Source: Thermus albus
GTDB taxonomy: Bacteria; Deinococcota; Deinococci; Deinococcales; Thermaceae
Assembly (NCBI RefSeq): GCF_022760855.1
Contig: NZ_JAKTNR010000006.1
Coordinates: forward strand, 1-64,000
Reading direction: 5' to 3'
DNA length: 64,000 bases
Both the position numbers and the translations under genes were made by a program. Below the pieces are notes generated by a model. It was not told the DNA's origin. It saw nothing but the letters and a program-made list of their open reading frames with translations, and ran no database searches. Of this stretch, positions 1 through 8,402 are shown piece by piece; within the stretch, counting starts at the first letter, position 1; each line of letters starts with the position of its first letter.

Positions 1-20
1 CCCCGGTTTGAAAACCGGGG
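1..20. terminator. Hairpin terminator downstream of pilD
   Basis: A perfect inverted repeat (9-base arms CCCCGGTTT / AAACCGGGG around a 2-base centre) lies about 35 bases past the pilD stop codon. It can fold on either strand. The tail that would follow it on the minus strand is outside the window, so terminator function is inferred from position. Confidence 0.5.
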
Positions 21-53
21 GATTATAGCCCCCCACACCCCCCTTTTCTCTAA

Positions 54-1154
54 CTATAGCCCCAGCCAGGCCAGATAGGCCCGCCACAAGGCCTCCCCAA
101 AGAAGAAGGCCACCACCCCCCCTAAGGCCAGGTAGGGGCCAAAGGGGACCTTCCGCTGCCGGAAGGCTAGGCCAAAGAAGGCCCCGGCCAGCACCCCCAG
201 GAAAAGGGCGAGAAGGCTATAAAGCCCAAGCCAGGCCCCCAGGGCCCCCAGGAGCTTCACATCCCCATAGCCCATGGCCACGGGTTCCTCCTCTTCCCCT
301 CCTTCCTCTTGAGGTCTAAGGGCCCAGTAAAGCCCCCCGGCCAGCGCCAGTCCTCCCGCGCTCAAAAGGGAGCCTTTCAAGGTGCTAAGAAGGTCGGCCC
401 CCAGGTAAGGGGCCAGGGCCCAGGCCAGGGGTAGAAGGGGAAGGGTGATCCGGTCGGGAAGCACCACGGGCCTTCCCGTGCGCCCCGAAAGGGCCCAGGT
501 GAGGAAGGCCAGGGCCATCCCTACCCCAGGACCCAAGAGGGCGCCAAAAAGGGCGGCCATGTGCACCTGGTGGGGCCCCACGGGGACCTCGGCCCGTCCC
601 TCCCGGAAACGCCTGAGGAGGAGGGCCCCGTACCCGGCCACCAGACCCAGGACCCCGGCGGCCAGGAGGCTTCCATCCAGAGCTTGGGAAAAGGAGCGGG
701 GAAAGGAGTGGTTCATCTGGGGTGTAGGGGCCCCAGAGTGGAGGTAGGCAGAAAGGAGCCCCAGGAAAAGGAGGCCATAGGTGAGGCTATCGGGAAGCTC
801 ATAGGTGTCCAGGTCTATGAAGGAAAGGGCCACCAGAAGGGCCAGGAAGGCGAAGGTGAGGAAGGCTTGGGGCGAGGGGGGAAAGAAGAAGGCGGCCAGG
901 GCAAAGAGGAGGCCCGTGAGGGCCTCCACCAAGGGGTAGCGAGGGCTTATGGGATGGGCGCAGTAGCGGCACCGCCCCCTAAGGGCCAGGTAGGAGAGCA
1001 CGGGGACCAAGTCCTTGGGGGCCAGGCGGTGCCCGCAGGCGGGGCAACGGGAGGGTGGGAAGACGATGGACTCCCCTTTGGGCAAGCGGTGGATGACCAC
1101 GTTCAGGAAGGAGCCCACCACCAGGCCAAGGATGAAGGCAAAGGCAGGCCACAT
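54..1154 (-). CDS. pilD: Type IV prepilin peptidase / N-methyltransferase (PilD)
   Basis: Inner-membrane aspartyl protease that cleaves prepilin leaders and N-methylates the new N-terminus, needed for type IV pili and natural transformation. Visible: two cytoplasmic CxxC pairs (C37/C40 and C62/C65) of the methylase domain, the first aspartate motif FIDLD (114-116) before a PD pair, and the second motif GYGDVK (D298) before LGALGAWLG. The two aspartates are about 180 residues apart, much more than in ordinary PilD. The extra segment (about 140-290) looks like an internal duplication of the peptidase half, with a copy lacking the GD aspartate. The start is supported by a TAAAAT box on the minus strand (1161-1166) ending 6 bases before ATG, with no Shine-Dalgarno. 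Confidence 0.93.
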   Translation of the reverse strand: MWPAFAFILGLVVGSFLNVVIHRLPKGESIVFPPSRCPACGHRLAPKDLVPVLSYLALRGRCRYCAHPISPRYPLVEALTGLLFALAAFFFPPSPQAFLTFAFLALLVALSFIDLDTYELPDSLTYGLLFLGLLSAYLHSGAPTPQMNHSFPRSFSQALDGSLLAAGVLGLVAGYGALLLRRFREGRAEVPVGPHQVHMAALFGALLGPGVGMALAFLTWALSGRTGRPVVLPDRITLPLLPLAWALAPYLGADLLSTLKGSLLSAGGLALAGGLYWALRPQEEGGEEEEPVAMGYGDVKLLGALGAWLGLYSLLALFLGVLAGAFFGLAFRQRKVPFGPYLALGGVVAFFFGEALWRAYLAWLGL

Positions 1155-1163
1155 GGTGGCATT

Positions 1164-1328
1164 TTAAGCTTGTCCTGAGGGCTTTGGCGGCGAGCTGGAG
1201 GGGCTTTCCTCTTCAAAGAGAAGGGCGACGAGGAAGAACAGGACCACCCCGAGCAGGGACCAGGTGCCTCCTAGACTGAAAAGGCCTACTGTGAGAAGAC
1301 CTAGGGCTAGGGTCAGTGCCAGTCTCAT
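1164..1328 (-). CDS. Small hydrophobic protein, possible membrane peptide
   Basis: A 54-codon reading frame just upstream of pilD on the same strand. The product has about 40 hydrophobic residues that could make one or two membrane segments, followed by a short polar Glu/Ser/Pro tail. A TATCAT hexamer on the minus strand (1335-1340) ends 6 bases before the ATG, the same spacing as other leaderless genes here. Its stop codon overlaps the -10 box of pilD. No family is recognised. It could be an AT-richer spacer with a chance frame. Confidence 0.4.
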   Translation of the reverse strand: MRLALTLALGLLTVGLFSLGGTWSLLGVVLFFLVALLFEEESPSSSPPKPSGQA

Positions 1329-1467
1329 AAGCATATGATAACAAGTAAATGTCAGAGATAAGTAAAGTCTTCTATTTGGATGGGAGGCCTAGGTCAGCCC
1401 CCAAGGAGCTGGCTTGAACCAGGTGGGTTTCATGGGGCTTTAACAAGGCCAGGGGTATGATGCTCCC

Positions 1468-3003
1468 GTGACGCCGGAAACCGCTTATCGGGAGCTTTTG
1501 GAGTTCCAAAGGGAAACCGCCTACCTGGCCTCCCTGGGGGCCTTGGCGGCTTGGGACCAGCGCACCATGATTCCCAAGAAGGGGCATGAACACCGGGCCA
1601 GGCAGATGGCGGCCTTGGCTCGGCTCCTCCACCAGCGGGCTACCGACCCCAGGATCGGGGACTGGCTTTCGCTGGTGGAGGGTTCTCCCCTGGTGCGGGA
1701 CCCCCATTCCGATGCCGCGGTGAACGTAAGGGAGTGGCGGCAGGCCTACGAGCGCGCCCGGGCCATTCCCGAGCGGCTTGCGGTGGAGCTGGCCCTGGCG
1801 CAAAGCGAGGCGGAAAGCTACTGGGAGGAGGCCCGGCCCAGGAACGACTGGCAGGGGTTTTTACCCTATTTGCGCCGGGTGTTTGCCCTCACCAAGGAGA
1901 AGGCGGAGATCCTCCATAGCCTTCCCGTAGCCCCCGGGGACCCCCCCTATGGGGAGGTCTACGATGCCCTTTTAGACGGGTTTGAGCCGGGGATGCGGGC
2001 CCGGGAGTTGGAGGGGCTTTTTGCTGGGCTTAGGGCGGGGCTTCAGGGGCTTTTGGACCGCATTTTGGGGAGTGGAAGGAGGCCCGATACAGGCATCCTT
2101 CACCGGCACTATCCCAAGGAGGCCCAGCGGACCTTTGCCCTGGAGCTCCTTGCCGCCTGTGGTTACGACCTTGAGGCCGGCCGCCTGGACCCCACCGCCC
2201 ACCCCTTTGAGATCTCCATCGGCCCCGGGGATGTGCGCATCACCACCCGGTACTACGAGGACTTCTTCAACGCCGGCATCTTCGGCACCCTGCACGAGAT
2301 GGGCCACGCCCTCTACGAGCAGGGCCTGCCCAAGGAGCACTGGGGGACCCCCAGGGGGGAGGCGGTTTCCTTAGGGGTTCACGAGTCGCAAAGCCGCACC
2401 TGGGAGAACCTGGTGGGCCGGTCCTTGGGGTTTTGGGAGCGGTTCTTCCCCCGGGCCCAGGAGGTTTTCCCAAGCCTCAGGGACGTGGCCCTGGAGGACT
2501 TTCACCGGGCCATCAACGCCGTGGAGCCTTCCCTCATCCGGGTGGAGGCGGACGAGGTCACCTATAACCTGCACATCCTGGTACGGCTGGAGCTGGAGCT
2601 TTCCCTCTTCCGGGAGGAGCTTTCCCTGGAGGACCTCCCCGGGGCCTGGGCGGAGCGGTACCGGGCCTACCTGGGGGTGGCCCCCCAGGACTACAAGGAC
2701 GGGGTGATGCAGGACGTGCACTGGTCCGGGGGGCTTTTCGGCTACTTCCCCACCTACACCCTGGGTAACCTCTACGCCGCCCAGTTCTTCCAGAAGGCCC
2801 AGGAGGAGCTTGGGGACCTCGAGGCCCTCTTCCGCCGAGGGGACTTCCGGCCCTTCTTGGACTGGACCCGGAGGAGGATCCACGCCGAGGGAAGCCGCTT
2901 TCGGCCCAAGGTCTTGGTGGAGCGGGTGACCGGCGAGCCTCCTAGCGTTGGGCCTTTCCTCACCTACCTGGAGGAGAAGTACCGGGTCCTTTACGGCCTT
3001 TGA
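1468..3003 (+). CDS. M32 metallocarboxypeptidase (Taq carboxypeptidase family)
   Basis: Zinc carboxypeptidase that removes C-terminal residues from peptides in the cytoplasm. The HEMGH zinc motif is at about residues 276-280 and the downstream glutamate ligand in GVHESQSR at about 306. At 511 residues it has the full family length. The GTG start is favoured because a TATGAT box (1456-1461) ends 6 bases before it and the nearby ATGs are out of frame. The 3' end overlaps the convergent MazG-like gene by 13 bases. The family identification is secure. The peptide substrates are not readable from sequence. Confidence 0.95.
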   Translation: MTPETAYRELLEFQRETAYLASLGALAAWDQRTMIPKKGHEHRARQMAALARLLHQRATDPRIGDWLSLVEGSPLVRDPHSDAAVNVREWRQAYERARAIPERLAVELALAQSEAESYWEEARPRNDWQGFLPYLRRVFALTKEKAEILHSLPVAPGDPPYGEVYDALLDGFEPGMRARELEGLFAGLRAGLQGLLDRILGSGRRPDTGILHRHYPKEAQRTFALELLAACGYDLEAGRLDPTAHPFEISIGPGDVRITTRYYEDFFNAGIFGTLHEMGHALYEQGLPKEHWGTPRGEAVSLGVHESQSRTWENLVGRSLGFWERFFPRAQEVFPSLRDVALEDFHRAINAVEPSLIRVEADEVTYNLHILVRLELELSLFREELSLEDLPGAWAERYRAYLGVAPQDYKDGVMQDVHWSGGLFGYFPTYTLGNLYAAQFFQKAQEELGDLEALFRRGDFRPFLDWTRRRIHAEGSRFRPKVLVERVTGEPPSVGPFLTYLEEKYRVLYGL

Positions 3004-3323
3004 TCCTTTGGGGTCCAACGCCTTCCGTCCCGGTGCCGGTACTTGGCCATGGCCTTGAGGAAGGCCTCCTCCAGGTCAATCCCTTCCCGGTTGGCCAGGG
3101 AGATGAGGACGAAGAGGAGGTCGGCAAGTTCCATGGCCAGATCCCCTTCCTCCTCCCCCGGCTTGGGCTTTTTCCCGTGGCGGTGGGCCAGAACCCGGGC
3201 CACTTCCCCAAGCTCCTCCACTAGACGGGCCAGCATGAGGAGGGGCGGGAAGTACCCCTCTTGAAACTGCCCGATCCAGGCGTCCACCTGCCTTTGGGCC
3301 TCCTTGAAGGTGAGGGCTTCCAT
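2991..3323 (-). CDS. MazG-like nucleoside triphosphate pyrophosphohydrolase
   Basis: Small all-alpha NTP pyrophosphohydrolase (110 residues) of the MazG/iMazG type, expected to hydrolyse (d)NTPs and clear damaged nucleotides with Mg2+. The metal-binding pattern is visible as VEELGE in the first helix pair and ELADLLF in the second. I place the start at the ATG at 3323. The upstream ATG (3335) lies within a TATGCT -10 box (3331-3336), while the inner ATG sits 7 bases after that box. It is divergent from mgsA with only 23 bases between the start codons and overlaps the carboxypeptidase gene tail to tail. Confidence 0.8.
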   Translation of the reverse strand: MEALTFKEAQRQVDAWIGQFQEGYFPPLLMLARLVEELGEVARVLAHRHGKKPKPGEEEGDLAMELADLLFVLISLANREGIDLEEAFLKAMAKYRHRDGRRWTPKDQRP

Positions 3324-3330
3324 GGCCTGG

Positions 3331-3340
3331 AGCATACAAT
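3331..3340. promoter_or_regulatory. Overlapping divergent -10 boxes of mazG-like gene and mgsA
   Basis: The ten bases AGCATACAAT read as TATGCT on the minus strand and TACAAT on the plus strand, overlapping by two bases. Each ends 6-7 bases from its start codon (minus ATG 3323, plus ATG 3347). Clear -35 elements are not seen. Divergent leaderless promoters are inferred. Confidence 0.55.
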
Positions 3341-3346
3341 GGCCCC

Positions 3347-3724
3347 ATGAAGGCCATAGCCCTCATCGCTCACGATGCCCAAAAGGACGATATGGTGGCC
3401 TTCTGCCAAAGGCACCGGGAGCTCCTCGCCCGCTTTCCCCTCCTGGCCACGGGCACCACGGGAAGGCGCATAAGGGAGGCCACCGGGCTAAGGGTGAAAA
3501 GGGTGCTTTCCGGCCCCTTGGGCGGGGACATGCAGATCGGGGCGAAGGTGGCAGAGGGGAAGGTGCTTTGCGTGCTCTTTTTCCAAGACCCCCTCACCCC
3601 CAAGCCCCATGAACCCGATGTGCAGGCCCTCATGCGGGTGTGCAACGTGCACGGGGTACCCTTGGCCACCAACCTCCAGGCGGCGGAGGCCCTCATCCCC
3701 TGGCTGGCCAGCCAAGCGGGTTAA
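3347..3724 (+). CDS. mgsA: Methylglyoxal synthase
   Basis: Converts dihydroxyacetone phosphate to methylglyoxal and phosphate, a bypass of lower glycolysis used under phosphate limitation. The 125-residue protein has the family hallmarks: an N-terminal strand leading to AHD (H9, D10), the phosphate-binding TGTTG loop (35-39), GPLGGD with the catalytic aspartate D61, and the PHEPD segment (H88, D91). The start ATG is 6 bases after a TACAAT box, so a leaderless message is likely. The 3' end overlaps comM by 4 bases, tail to tail. Confidence 0.95.
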   Translation: MKAIALIAHDAQKDDMVAFCQRHRELLARFPLLATGTTGRRIREATGLRVKRVLSGPLGGDMQIGAKVAEGKVLCVLFFQDPLTPKPHEPDVQALMRVCNVHGVPLATNLQAAEALIPWLASQAG

Positions 3725-5205
3725 AGGTTTCTGCGGTAGGCCAAGGCCTCGGCCACGTGGCCTTCCTCCACCCCCTCGGCCCCTTGCAGGTCCGCGATGG
3801 TGCGGGCCACCCGCAGAATGCGGTCATAGCTTCTGGCGGAAAGGAGCAACCGCTTGGCTGCCGCCTGGAGAAGGGCTTCCGCCCCTTGGCCTAAGCGCAC
3901 GTGTTCCCGCAAGGCCCTCCCCGCCAGCTCCCCGTTGGGCCGGCCTTGGCGGGATAGCATCCTCTCCCGGGCCCTTAGGACCCGCTCCCGCACGGTTTCG
4001 GTGCTTTCCCCCTCGGGGGCCCGGGCCAGTTCCTGGGGGGTCAGGCGGGGCACCTCCACCACCAGGTCAAAGCGGTCCAAAAGGGGCCCAGAAATCTTTC
4101 CCACGTAGCGCTGGCGGCCCGTGGGGGTGCAGGTGCAGGCCCTTTCCGGATCCCCATACCAGCCGCAGGGGCAGGGGTTCATGGCCGCCACCAGGAGGAA
4201 GCGGGCGGGGAAGGTGAGGCTGGCCTTGGCCCGGGAAACGGTCACCACCCCGTCCTCCAGGGGTTGGCGCAGGGCCTCCAAGGCGTCCCGGGAAAACTCG
4301 GGGAACTCATCCAGGAAAAGCACCCCCCAGTGGGCCAGGGAAACCTCCCCCGGCTTGGGAATGGCCCCGCCCCCGATGAGGCCGGCGTAGCTCACCGTGT
4401 GGTGGGGGGCGCGGAAGGGGGGCGTGCGCACCAGGCCCTTGAGGACCTGCCCGGCGGCGGAGTGGATGCGGCTCACCTCGAGGGCCGCCTCCTGGCTCAA
4501 AGGGGGAAGCAGAAAGGGAAGGCGCCTGGACAGCATGGTCTTCCCCGAGCCCGGGCTTCCCACCATGAGGAGGTGGTGGTAACCGGCGGCGGCGATCTCC
4601 AGGGCCCTTTTGGCCTTGGCCTGGCCCTTCACGTCCCGCAGGTCCAAAACCTCTAAGGCGGCCACGGGGTCCTCGGGCTCCGCCCTCTTTGGGTCCTCCT
4701 CCCCCCTTAGGTAGGCCACCGCCTGCAGGAGGCTTTCCGCCCCGTAGACCTCCACCCCCTCCACCAAGGCGGCCTCCTTGGCGCTTTCCAGGGGAAGGAG
4801 GAGCCTTTTCCCCTCCCCCAATGCCCCCAGGGCCAGGTTCACCGCCCCGGGCACCGGGCGCAAGGAACCGTCCAAGCCCAGCTCCCCCGCTACCGCCAGG
4901 CCCGAGAGGCTTTCCAAAGGCACCACCCCCTGGGCGGCCAGAAGCCCCAAGGCGATGGGCAGGTCAAAGTGGCTTCCCTCCTTACGCAACTCCGCCGGAG
5001 CCAGGTTCACCACTACCCGGGCCTGGGGGTAGGGGAAGCCGGAGTTCTTGAGGGCCGCCCGGACCCTTTCCCGGCTTTCCTCCACCGCCTTATCTGGTAG
5101 CCCCACCAGGGCGTAGCTGGGAAGCCCGGGGCTAACATCCACCTCCACGGTGACCGGAATAGCGTCCAGGCCGAAGAGGGTGTAGCTGCGCACCTGGGCT
5201 AGCAT
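3721..5205 (-). CDS. comM: YifB/ComM family Mg-chelatase-like AAA+ ATPase
   Basis: AAA+ helicase of the ComM/YifB type, which in naturally competent bacteria drives branch migration of incoming ssDNA during transformation. The 494-residue protein has an N-terminal S5-fold/Lon-like domain (about 1-170), then a Walker A loop GSPGSGKT, Walker B FLDEF, and the C-terminal Mg-chelatase-like domain. Thermus is highly transformable, which fits this role. A TAAACT box (5212-5217, minus strand) ends 6 bases before the ATG. It stands alone, with a terminator between it and the upstream transporter operon. Confidence 0.93.
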   Translation of the reverse strand: MLAQVRSYTLFGLDAIPVTVEVDVSPGLPSYALVGLPDKAVEESRERVRAALKNSGFPYPQARVVVNLAPAELRKEGSHFDLPIALGLLAAQGVVPLESLSGLAVAGELGLDGSLRPVPGAVNLALGALGEGKRLLLPLESAKEAALVEGVEVYGAESLLQAVAYLRGEEDPKRAEPEDPVAALEVLDLRDVKGQAKAKRALEIAAAGYHHLLMVGSPGSGKTMLSRRLPFLLPPLSQEAALEVSRIHSAAGQVLKGLVRTPPFRAPHHTVSYAGLIGGGAIPKPGEVSLAHWGVLFLDEFPEFSRDALEALRQPLEDGVVTVSRAKASLTFPARFLLVAAMNPCPCGWYGDPERACTCTPTGRQRYVGKISGPLLDRFDLVVEVPRLTPQELARAPEGESTETVRERVLRARERMLSRQGRPNGELAGRALREHVRLGQGAEALLQAAAKRLLLSARSYDRILRVARTIADLQGAEGVEEGHVAEALAYRRNL

Positions 5206-5426
5206 GGAGGGAGTTTAACGCAAAAGTGTTAGTTTTGCCCAGGCTGGGCCATTGGCTAACAGGCCAGAAATCGGCCCCCAATCGCAAAGGATTCCCGAGA
5301 GGCCTCGAGGTCCTATAACAAAGTTCGCCGCCTGATGGGAGAACTGGGATGTGCTCCAAGAGGGCTCAGGGCCTAGGAAGGATACCACTTTTGGGCCCTG
5401 GGGAACGCCCGTACCTTTTCCGCAAA
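5206..5426. other. Intergenic stretch between the transporter operon and comM
   Basis: About 220 bases with no convincing gene. The end next to comM holds its TAAACT -10 box. The rest is mixed sequence with no tRNA, repeat or clear structured RNA that I can identify. Confidence 0.5.
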
Positions 5427-5455
5427 AGCGCCCGGATGGGGTCCGGGAGTTTTTC
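5427..5455. terminator. Bidirectional terminator after the MFS gene
   Basis: Stem CCCGGA (5431-5436) / TCCGGG (5442-5447) with a 5-base loop. On the plus strand it is followed by AGTTTTTC, on the minus strand by CGCTTTTGC. It immediately follows the MFS stop codon and would end the three-transporter operon. Confidence 0.6.
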
Positions 5456-6599
5456 ACCCCAAGGTTTTCCCCAAACCGAGAAGGGGCCGGTAAAGGAGAA
5501 GGGCCAGGAACAAAAGGCCAAGAAGGCCGGCAAAGGCGAAGCCGTATCCCAAGGTTGCCACCGCCACCCCCACCCCCCACTGCAGGAGGAAGGTCCCCCC
5601 GATGCCGAAGAGATTCACCAAGGTGGTGCCCCGCCCCACCAGGTGGGGCGGGACCAGTTCCCGGGCTTGGGTAAGGGTGAGGATGTTGAAGGCCCCGAAA
5701 AAGCCCATAAGGGGATAGGCCACGGCCAAAAGCTTGAGGAGGGAAAGGGCTAGGCCCAAGGCGAACAGAAAGGCAGCGCCCACCAGCACCCTGGCGGTGC
5801 CCAGGCGGTCGGCCAGGTAGCCGGAAACCAGGAAGCCCAAAACCGCACCCCCGGAGTAGAGGAGGAGGAGGTTCCCCACCTCCACGGTTCCCAGGCCCAG
5901 GGCGTAGGCGTAAGCCCCGGCCCAAAGGGTCTGCAGGGCCAGGAAGCTTCCCGCAAAGGCCAGGGCCAAGAAGGCTACCCGCAGGAGCCTGGCATTGCCC
6001 AGGACCTCCGCCAACCCCCCTCCTCCCCCACCTTTGGGCCAGGGAACCCCCGGCGGGGTGTTCCGTACCCCCAGGTGGATGAGGAGAGCCACCAGGACCA
6101 CCACGCCTGCACCCAGCAGGAAAACCCCGCGCCAGCCTAGGACTTCCTTCATCAAGGCTAAGGGGGTGGCGGCCAAAAGCCCTCCCGTGGCCCCTAGACC
6201 CACGAGAAGGGTGGAGACGGTGGCGTAGGTTTTGGGAAACCACAGGCTAAAGGCCTTCAAGGAACCCATGAGGGCCGCGGCCATCCCCATGCCGATGAGG
6301 GCCCGGCCCAGGGCCAGGACGGGAAAGCTTTGCGCCAGGCCAAAGACCAGGCTTCCCAAAGCGGCCAAAAGGAGGAGGGCCGGGGTGATGAGCCTCGGGC
6401 CATACCGGTCTAGAAGGCCACCTAAGGGTAGTTGGACTGCGGCGAAGGAGAGATAAAAGAGGCTGGTCATGAAGCCGAGTTCCGCCGGACTTAGGCCCAG
6501 GTCCTGGGAGAGGTCCTGGGAGAGGACCGCGTTGGCCGAGCGGTAGAAGTAGGAGAGGAAGTAGCCCAGGGTAAAGAGGAAGAAAACCCGCGCTGCCAT
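5454..6599 (-). CDS. Major facilitator superfamily transporter
   Basis: Inner-membrane secondary transporter of 381 residues, almost entirely hydrophobic, with the MFS signature loop GGLLDRYGPR between the second and third membrane helices (about residues 60-70) and a polar Gly-rich central loop (about 190-198) between the two six-helix halves. The N-terminal SYFYRSANA segment is seen in nitrate/glycerol-3-phosphate-like and general MFS permeases. The substrate cannot be assigned. A GGAGG site precedes the ATG. It is the last of three coupled transporter genes, one base after the upstream stop. Confidence 0.85.
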   Translation of the reverse strand: MAARVFFLFTLGYFLSYFYRSANAVLSQDLSQDLGLSPAELGFMTSLFYLSFAAVQLPLGGLLDRYGPRLITPALLLLAALGSLVFGLAQSFPVLALGRALIGMGMAAALMGSLKAFSLWFPKTYATVSTLLVGLGATGGLLAATPLALMKEVLGWRGVFLLGAGVVVLVALLIHLGVRNTPPGVPWPKGGGGGGLAEVLGNARLLRVAFLALAFAGSFLALQTLWAGAYAYALGLGTVEVGNLLLLYSGGAVLGFLVSGYLADRLGTARVLVGAAFLFALGLALSLLKLLAVAYPLMGFFGAFNILTLTQARELVPPHLVGRGTTLVNLFGIGGTFLLQWGVGVAVATLGYGFAFAGLLGLLFLALLLYRPLLGLGKTLG

Positions 6600-6600
6600 A

Positions 6601-7413
6601 TCACCTCCGGTTCAGGGCGACCCCGAGGAGGATGAGGGTGCCGCCCAAGAGGGCCTCGAGGCTCAGGGGCTCCCCCGCCAGGGGCCAGGCGAAAAGCGCC
6701 CCCGCCACCGGCTCCAGCATGGCGATGAGGGTTGCCTTGCGGGCGGGTACCGTGCGCACCCCAAGGAGGAAAAGGCCAAAGGGCACCACCGTGCCCAAGA
6801 CCACCAGATAGCCCACCGCCCCCCAGTCCCCAGGCCTTAGGGCCAGTATCTGGGACAGGTGGGTCAAGAGTACCGGTAGGGAAAGGAGGCTTCCCACCCC
6901 TGTGGCCACGCCTAGGCTCACCAGGGGCGGGGTTTTTAGCCCCTGGGAAAAGGCCGCATAAAGGGCGAAGGAAAGGGCGGAAAGGAGTCCATAAGCCACC
7001 CCCACGGGGCTTGCCGCGAAACCCTTGGACCCCACCACCAGCACATAGGCCCCCAAAAGGGCTAGGGCCACGCCCAAAAGCGCCTTGCCGGGAAGCCTTT
7101 CCCTCCTTAGGAGGGCGTAGAGGGTGAGGAGGGCCGGGGCCAGGTACTGGAGGAAGATTCCCGTGGCCACGGTGGTGGCGTGGATGGCCAGGTAGTAAAA
7201 GGCCTGGGCTCCGGAAAGGGCCAGGCCCACTTGAACAAGCCTAGGCCACTCCGTGGCGGCCGGGGGGAAGCGAAGCACCAGGGGAAGGAGCAGGAGGAAG
7301 CTGAGGAGAAAGCGCAAGGGAATGAGGACCGAAGGGGGGATCTCTCCCATGAACCGCCCGGCCAGGGCCCCACCCAGGCCCCAGAGGAGGGCGGCTAAGG
7401 CGATGTGGATCAC
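6601..7413 (-). CDS. EamA/DMT family transporter
   Basis: Drug/metabolite transporter superfamily permease, 270 residues, with two EamA repeats and about ten membrane helices (second repeat from about residue 140). Members export amino acids or metabolites or import nucleotide-like compounds. The substrate is unknown here. Start is GTG, overlapping the stop of the preceding EamA gene as GTGA, which implies translational coupling. The next gene (MFS) starts one base after its stop. Confidence 0.88.
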   Translation of the reverse strand: MIHIALAALLWGLGGALAGRFMGEIPPSVLIPLRFLLSFLLLLPLVLRFPPAATEWPRLVQVGLALSGAQAFYYLAIHATTVATGIFLQYLAPALLTLYALLRRERLPGKALLGVALALLGAYVLVVGSKGFAASPVGVAYGLLSALSFALYAAFSQGLKTPPLVSLGVATGVGSLLSLPVLLTHLSQILALRPGDWGAVGYLVVLGTVVPFGLFLLGVRTVPARKATLIAMLEPVAGALFAWPLAGEPLSLEALLGGTLILLGVALNRR

Positions 7414-8297
7414 CTACGCCCTCCCACCACGGCCATCCCCACCCCTATCAAGAGGACTAGGGCCCCCAGGAGCACGGGAATCCCAGGAAGCTCCCCAAAG
7501 AGGAGGAAGGCTAGGAGGCTTGCCCCCACCGGCTCAAAGAGGATGGCTAAGGTGACCAGGACCGGGGGGATGTACCGGGTGGCCCAGTTGAAGCTGGTGT
7601 GCCCCACCAGTTGCGGCAGGAGGGCCATGAGGAGGATGTAGCCGTAGACCGCAGGCGGGTAGTCCCCATAGCCACCCCCAAAGAGGTAGGGGAGGGGAAG
7701 GAGGAGGAGGGCTGCGGTGGTGTAAGCCACCCGGATATACTCCAAAATAGAAAGGCCTCGCCTCTGGGCTTCCCGGCCCAGGAGGAAGTATAAGGAGGCG
7801 GCCACCGCTCCCAAGAGGGCCAGGAGGTCCCCCAGGAGGGGATTGGTGCCCCCGCCTCCTTGGGCATCCCCTAAACCTATTAACAACCCTCCCAAGAGGG
7901 CTATGCCGACGCCCAAGAGGGTTAGGAAAGAGGGCGCTTCCCGGAAGAAAAGCCAGCCGAAGAAGGTGATCCAAACCGGGTTGGTGGTCACCAAAGCCGT
8001 GCTGGCAGCCACGGAGGTGTAGGAGAGGGAGGTGATCCAAAGGGCAAAGTGTAGGGCCAAAAAGGCCCCGGCGGCCACCGCATAGGGAAGCCCTGCCAGC
8101 CCAGCCAAGGGTCTTCGCCACCCCGGGAGGAGGAGCAAGGCGGCTAGGCCCATCCTTCCCGCGCTCATCACCAGGCTGAAGGCTAGGCTCTTGTCCCCGG
8201 AAGCGGCCAAGGCCAAGCGCACCAGGATGCTCCCGAAGCTGATGGCGAAGATCCCCAAGAGCAGTACAGCGGCGATCTTGAGCCCCGAGGGCCGCAT
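7410..8297 (-). CDS. EamA/DMT family transporter, first gene of a transporter operon
   Basis: A second EamA permease of 295 residues, distinct from its neighbour, with ten predicted helices in two repeats (start of repeat 2 near residue 155, after a Gly-rich loop). The frame stays open upstream, but the ATG at 8297 begins the hydrophobic first helix and I choose it. Residues further upstream lack membrane character and would run into the pnt promoter region. It leads the EamA-EamA-MFS operon and is divergent from pntAA. Substrate unknown. Confidence 0.86.
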   Translation of the reverse strand: MRPSGLKIAAVLLLGIFAISFGSILVRLALAASGDKSLAFSLVMSAGRMGLAALLLLPGWRRPLAGLAGLPYAVAAGAFLALHFALWITSLSYTSVAASTALVTTNPVWITFFGWLFFREAPSFLTLLGVGIALLGGLLIGLGDAQGGGGTNPLLGDLLALLGAVAASLYFLLGREAQRRGLSILEYIRVAYTTAALLLLPLPYLFGGGYGDYPPAVYGYILLMALLPQLVGHTSFNWATRYIPPVLVTLAILFEPVGASLLAFLLFGELPGIPVLLGALVLLIGVGMAVVGGRR

Positions 8298-8376
8298 GGG
8301 GGCATTTTTCCATAAGGACTTGCTTCTGACCAGTGGGTCAGCCTCGAGGCTCAGGACAGATGCCCATGGATGCCGT

Positions 8377-8385
8377 TGGTATACT
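8377..8385 (+). promoter_or_regulatory. Extended -10 promoter element of the pnt operon
   Basis: TG at 8377-8378, one base, then TATACT at 8380-8385: an extended -10 element 17 bases before the pntAA ATG. A clear -35 was not seen, as is common with extended -10 promoters. A strong GGAGGAGGT Shine-Dalgarno lies between it and the gene. Confidence 0.6.
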
Positions 8386-8402
8386 GGCGCGGAGGAGGTC
8401 CT

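Noticed and set aside
5215-6243. Long open frame (342 codons) on the minus strand over the MFS gene
   Set aside because: Gly/Pro/Arg-rich translation in a different frame of a clear membrane transporter. Typical high-GC shadow.
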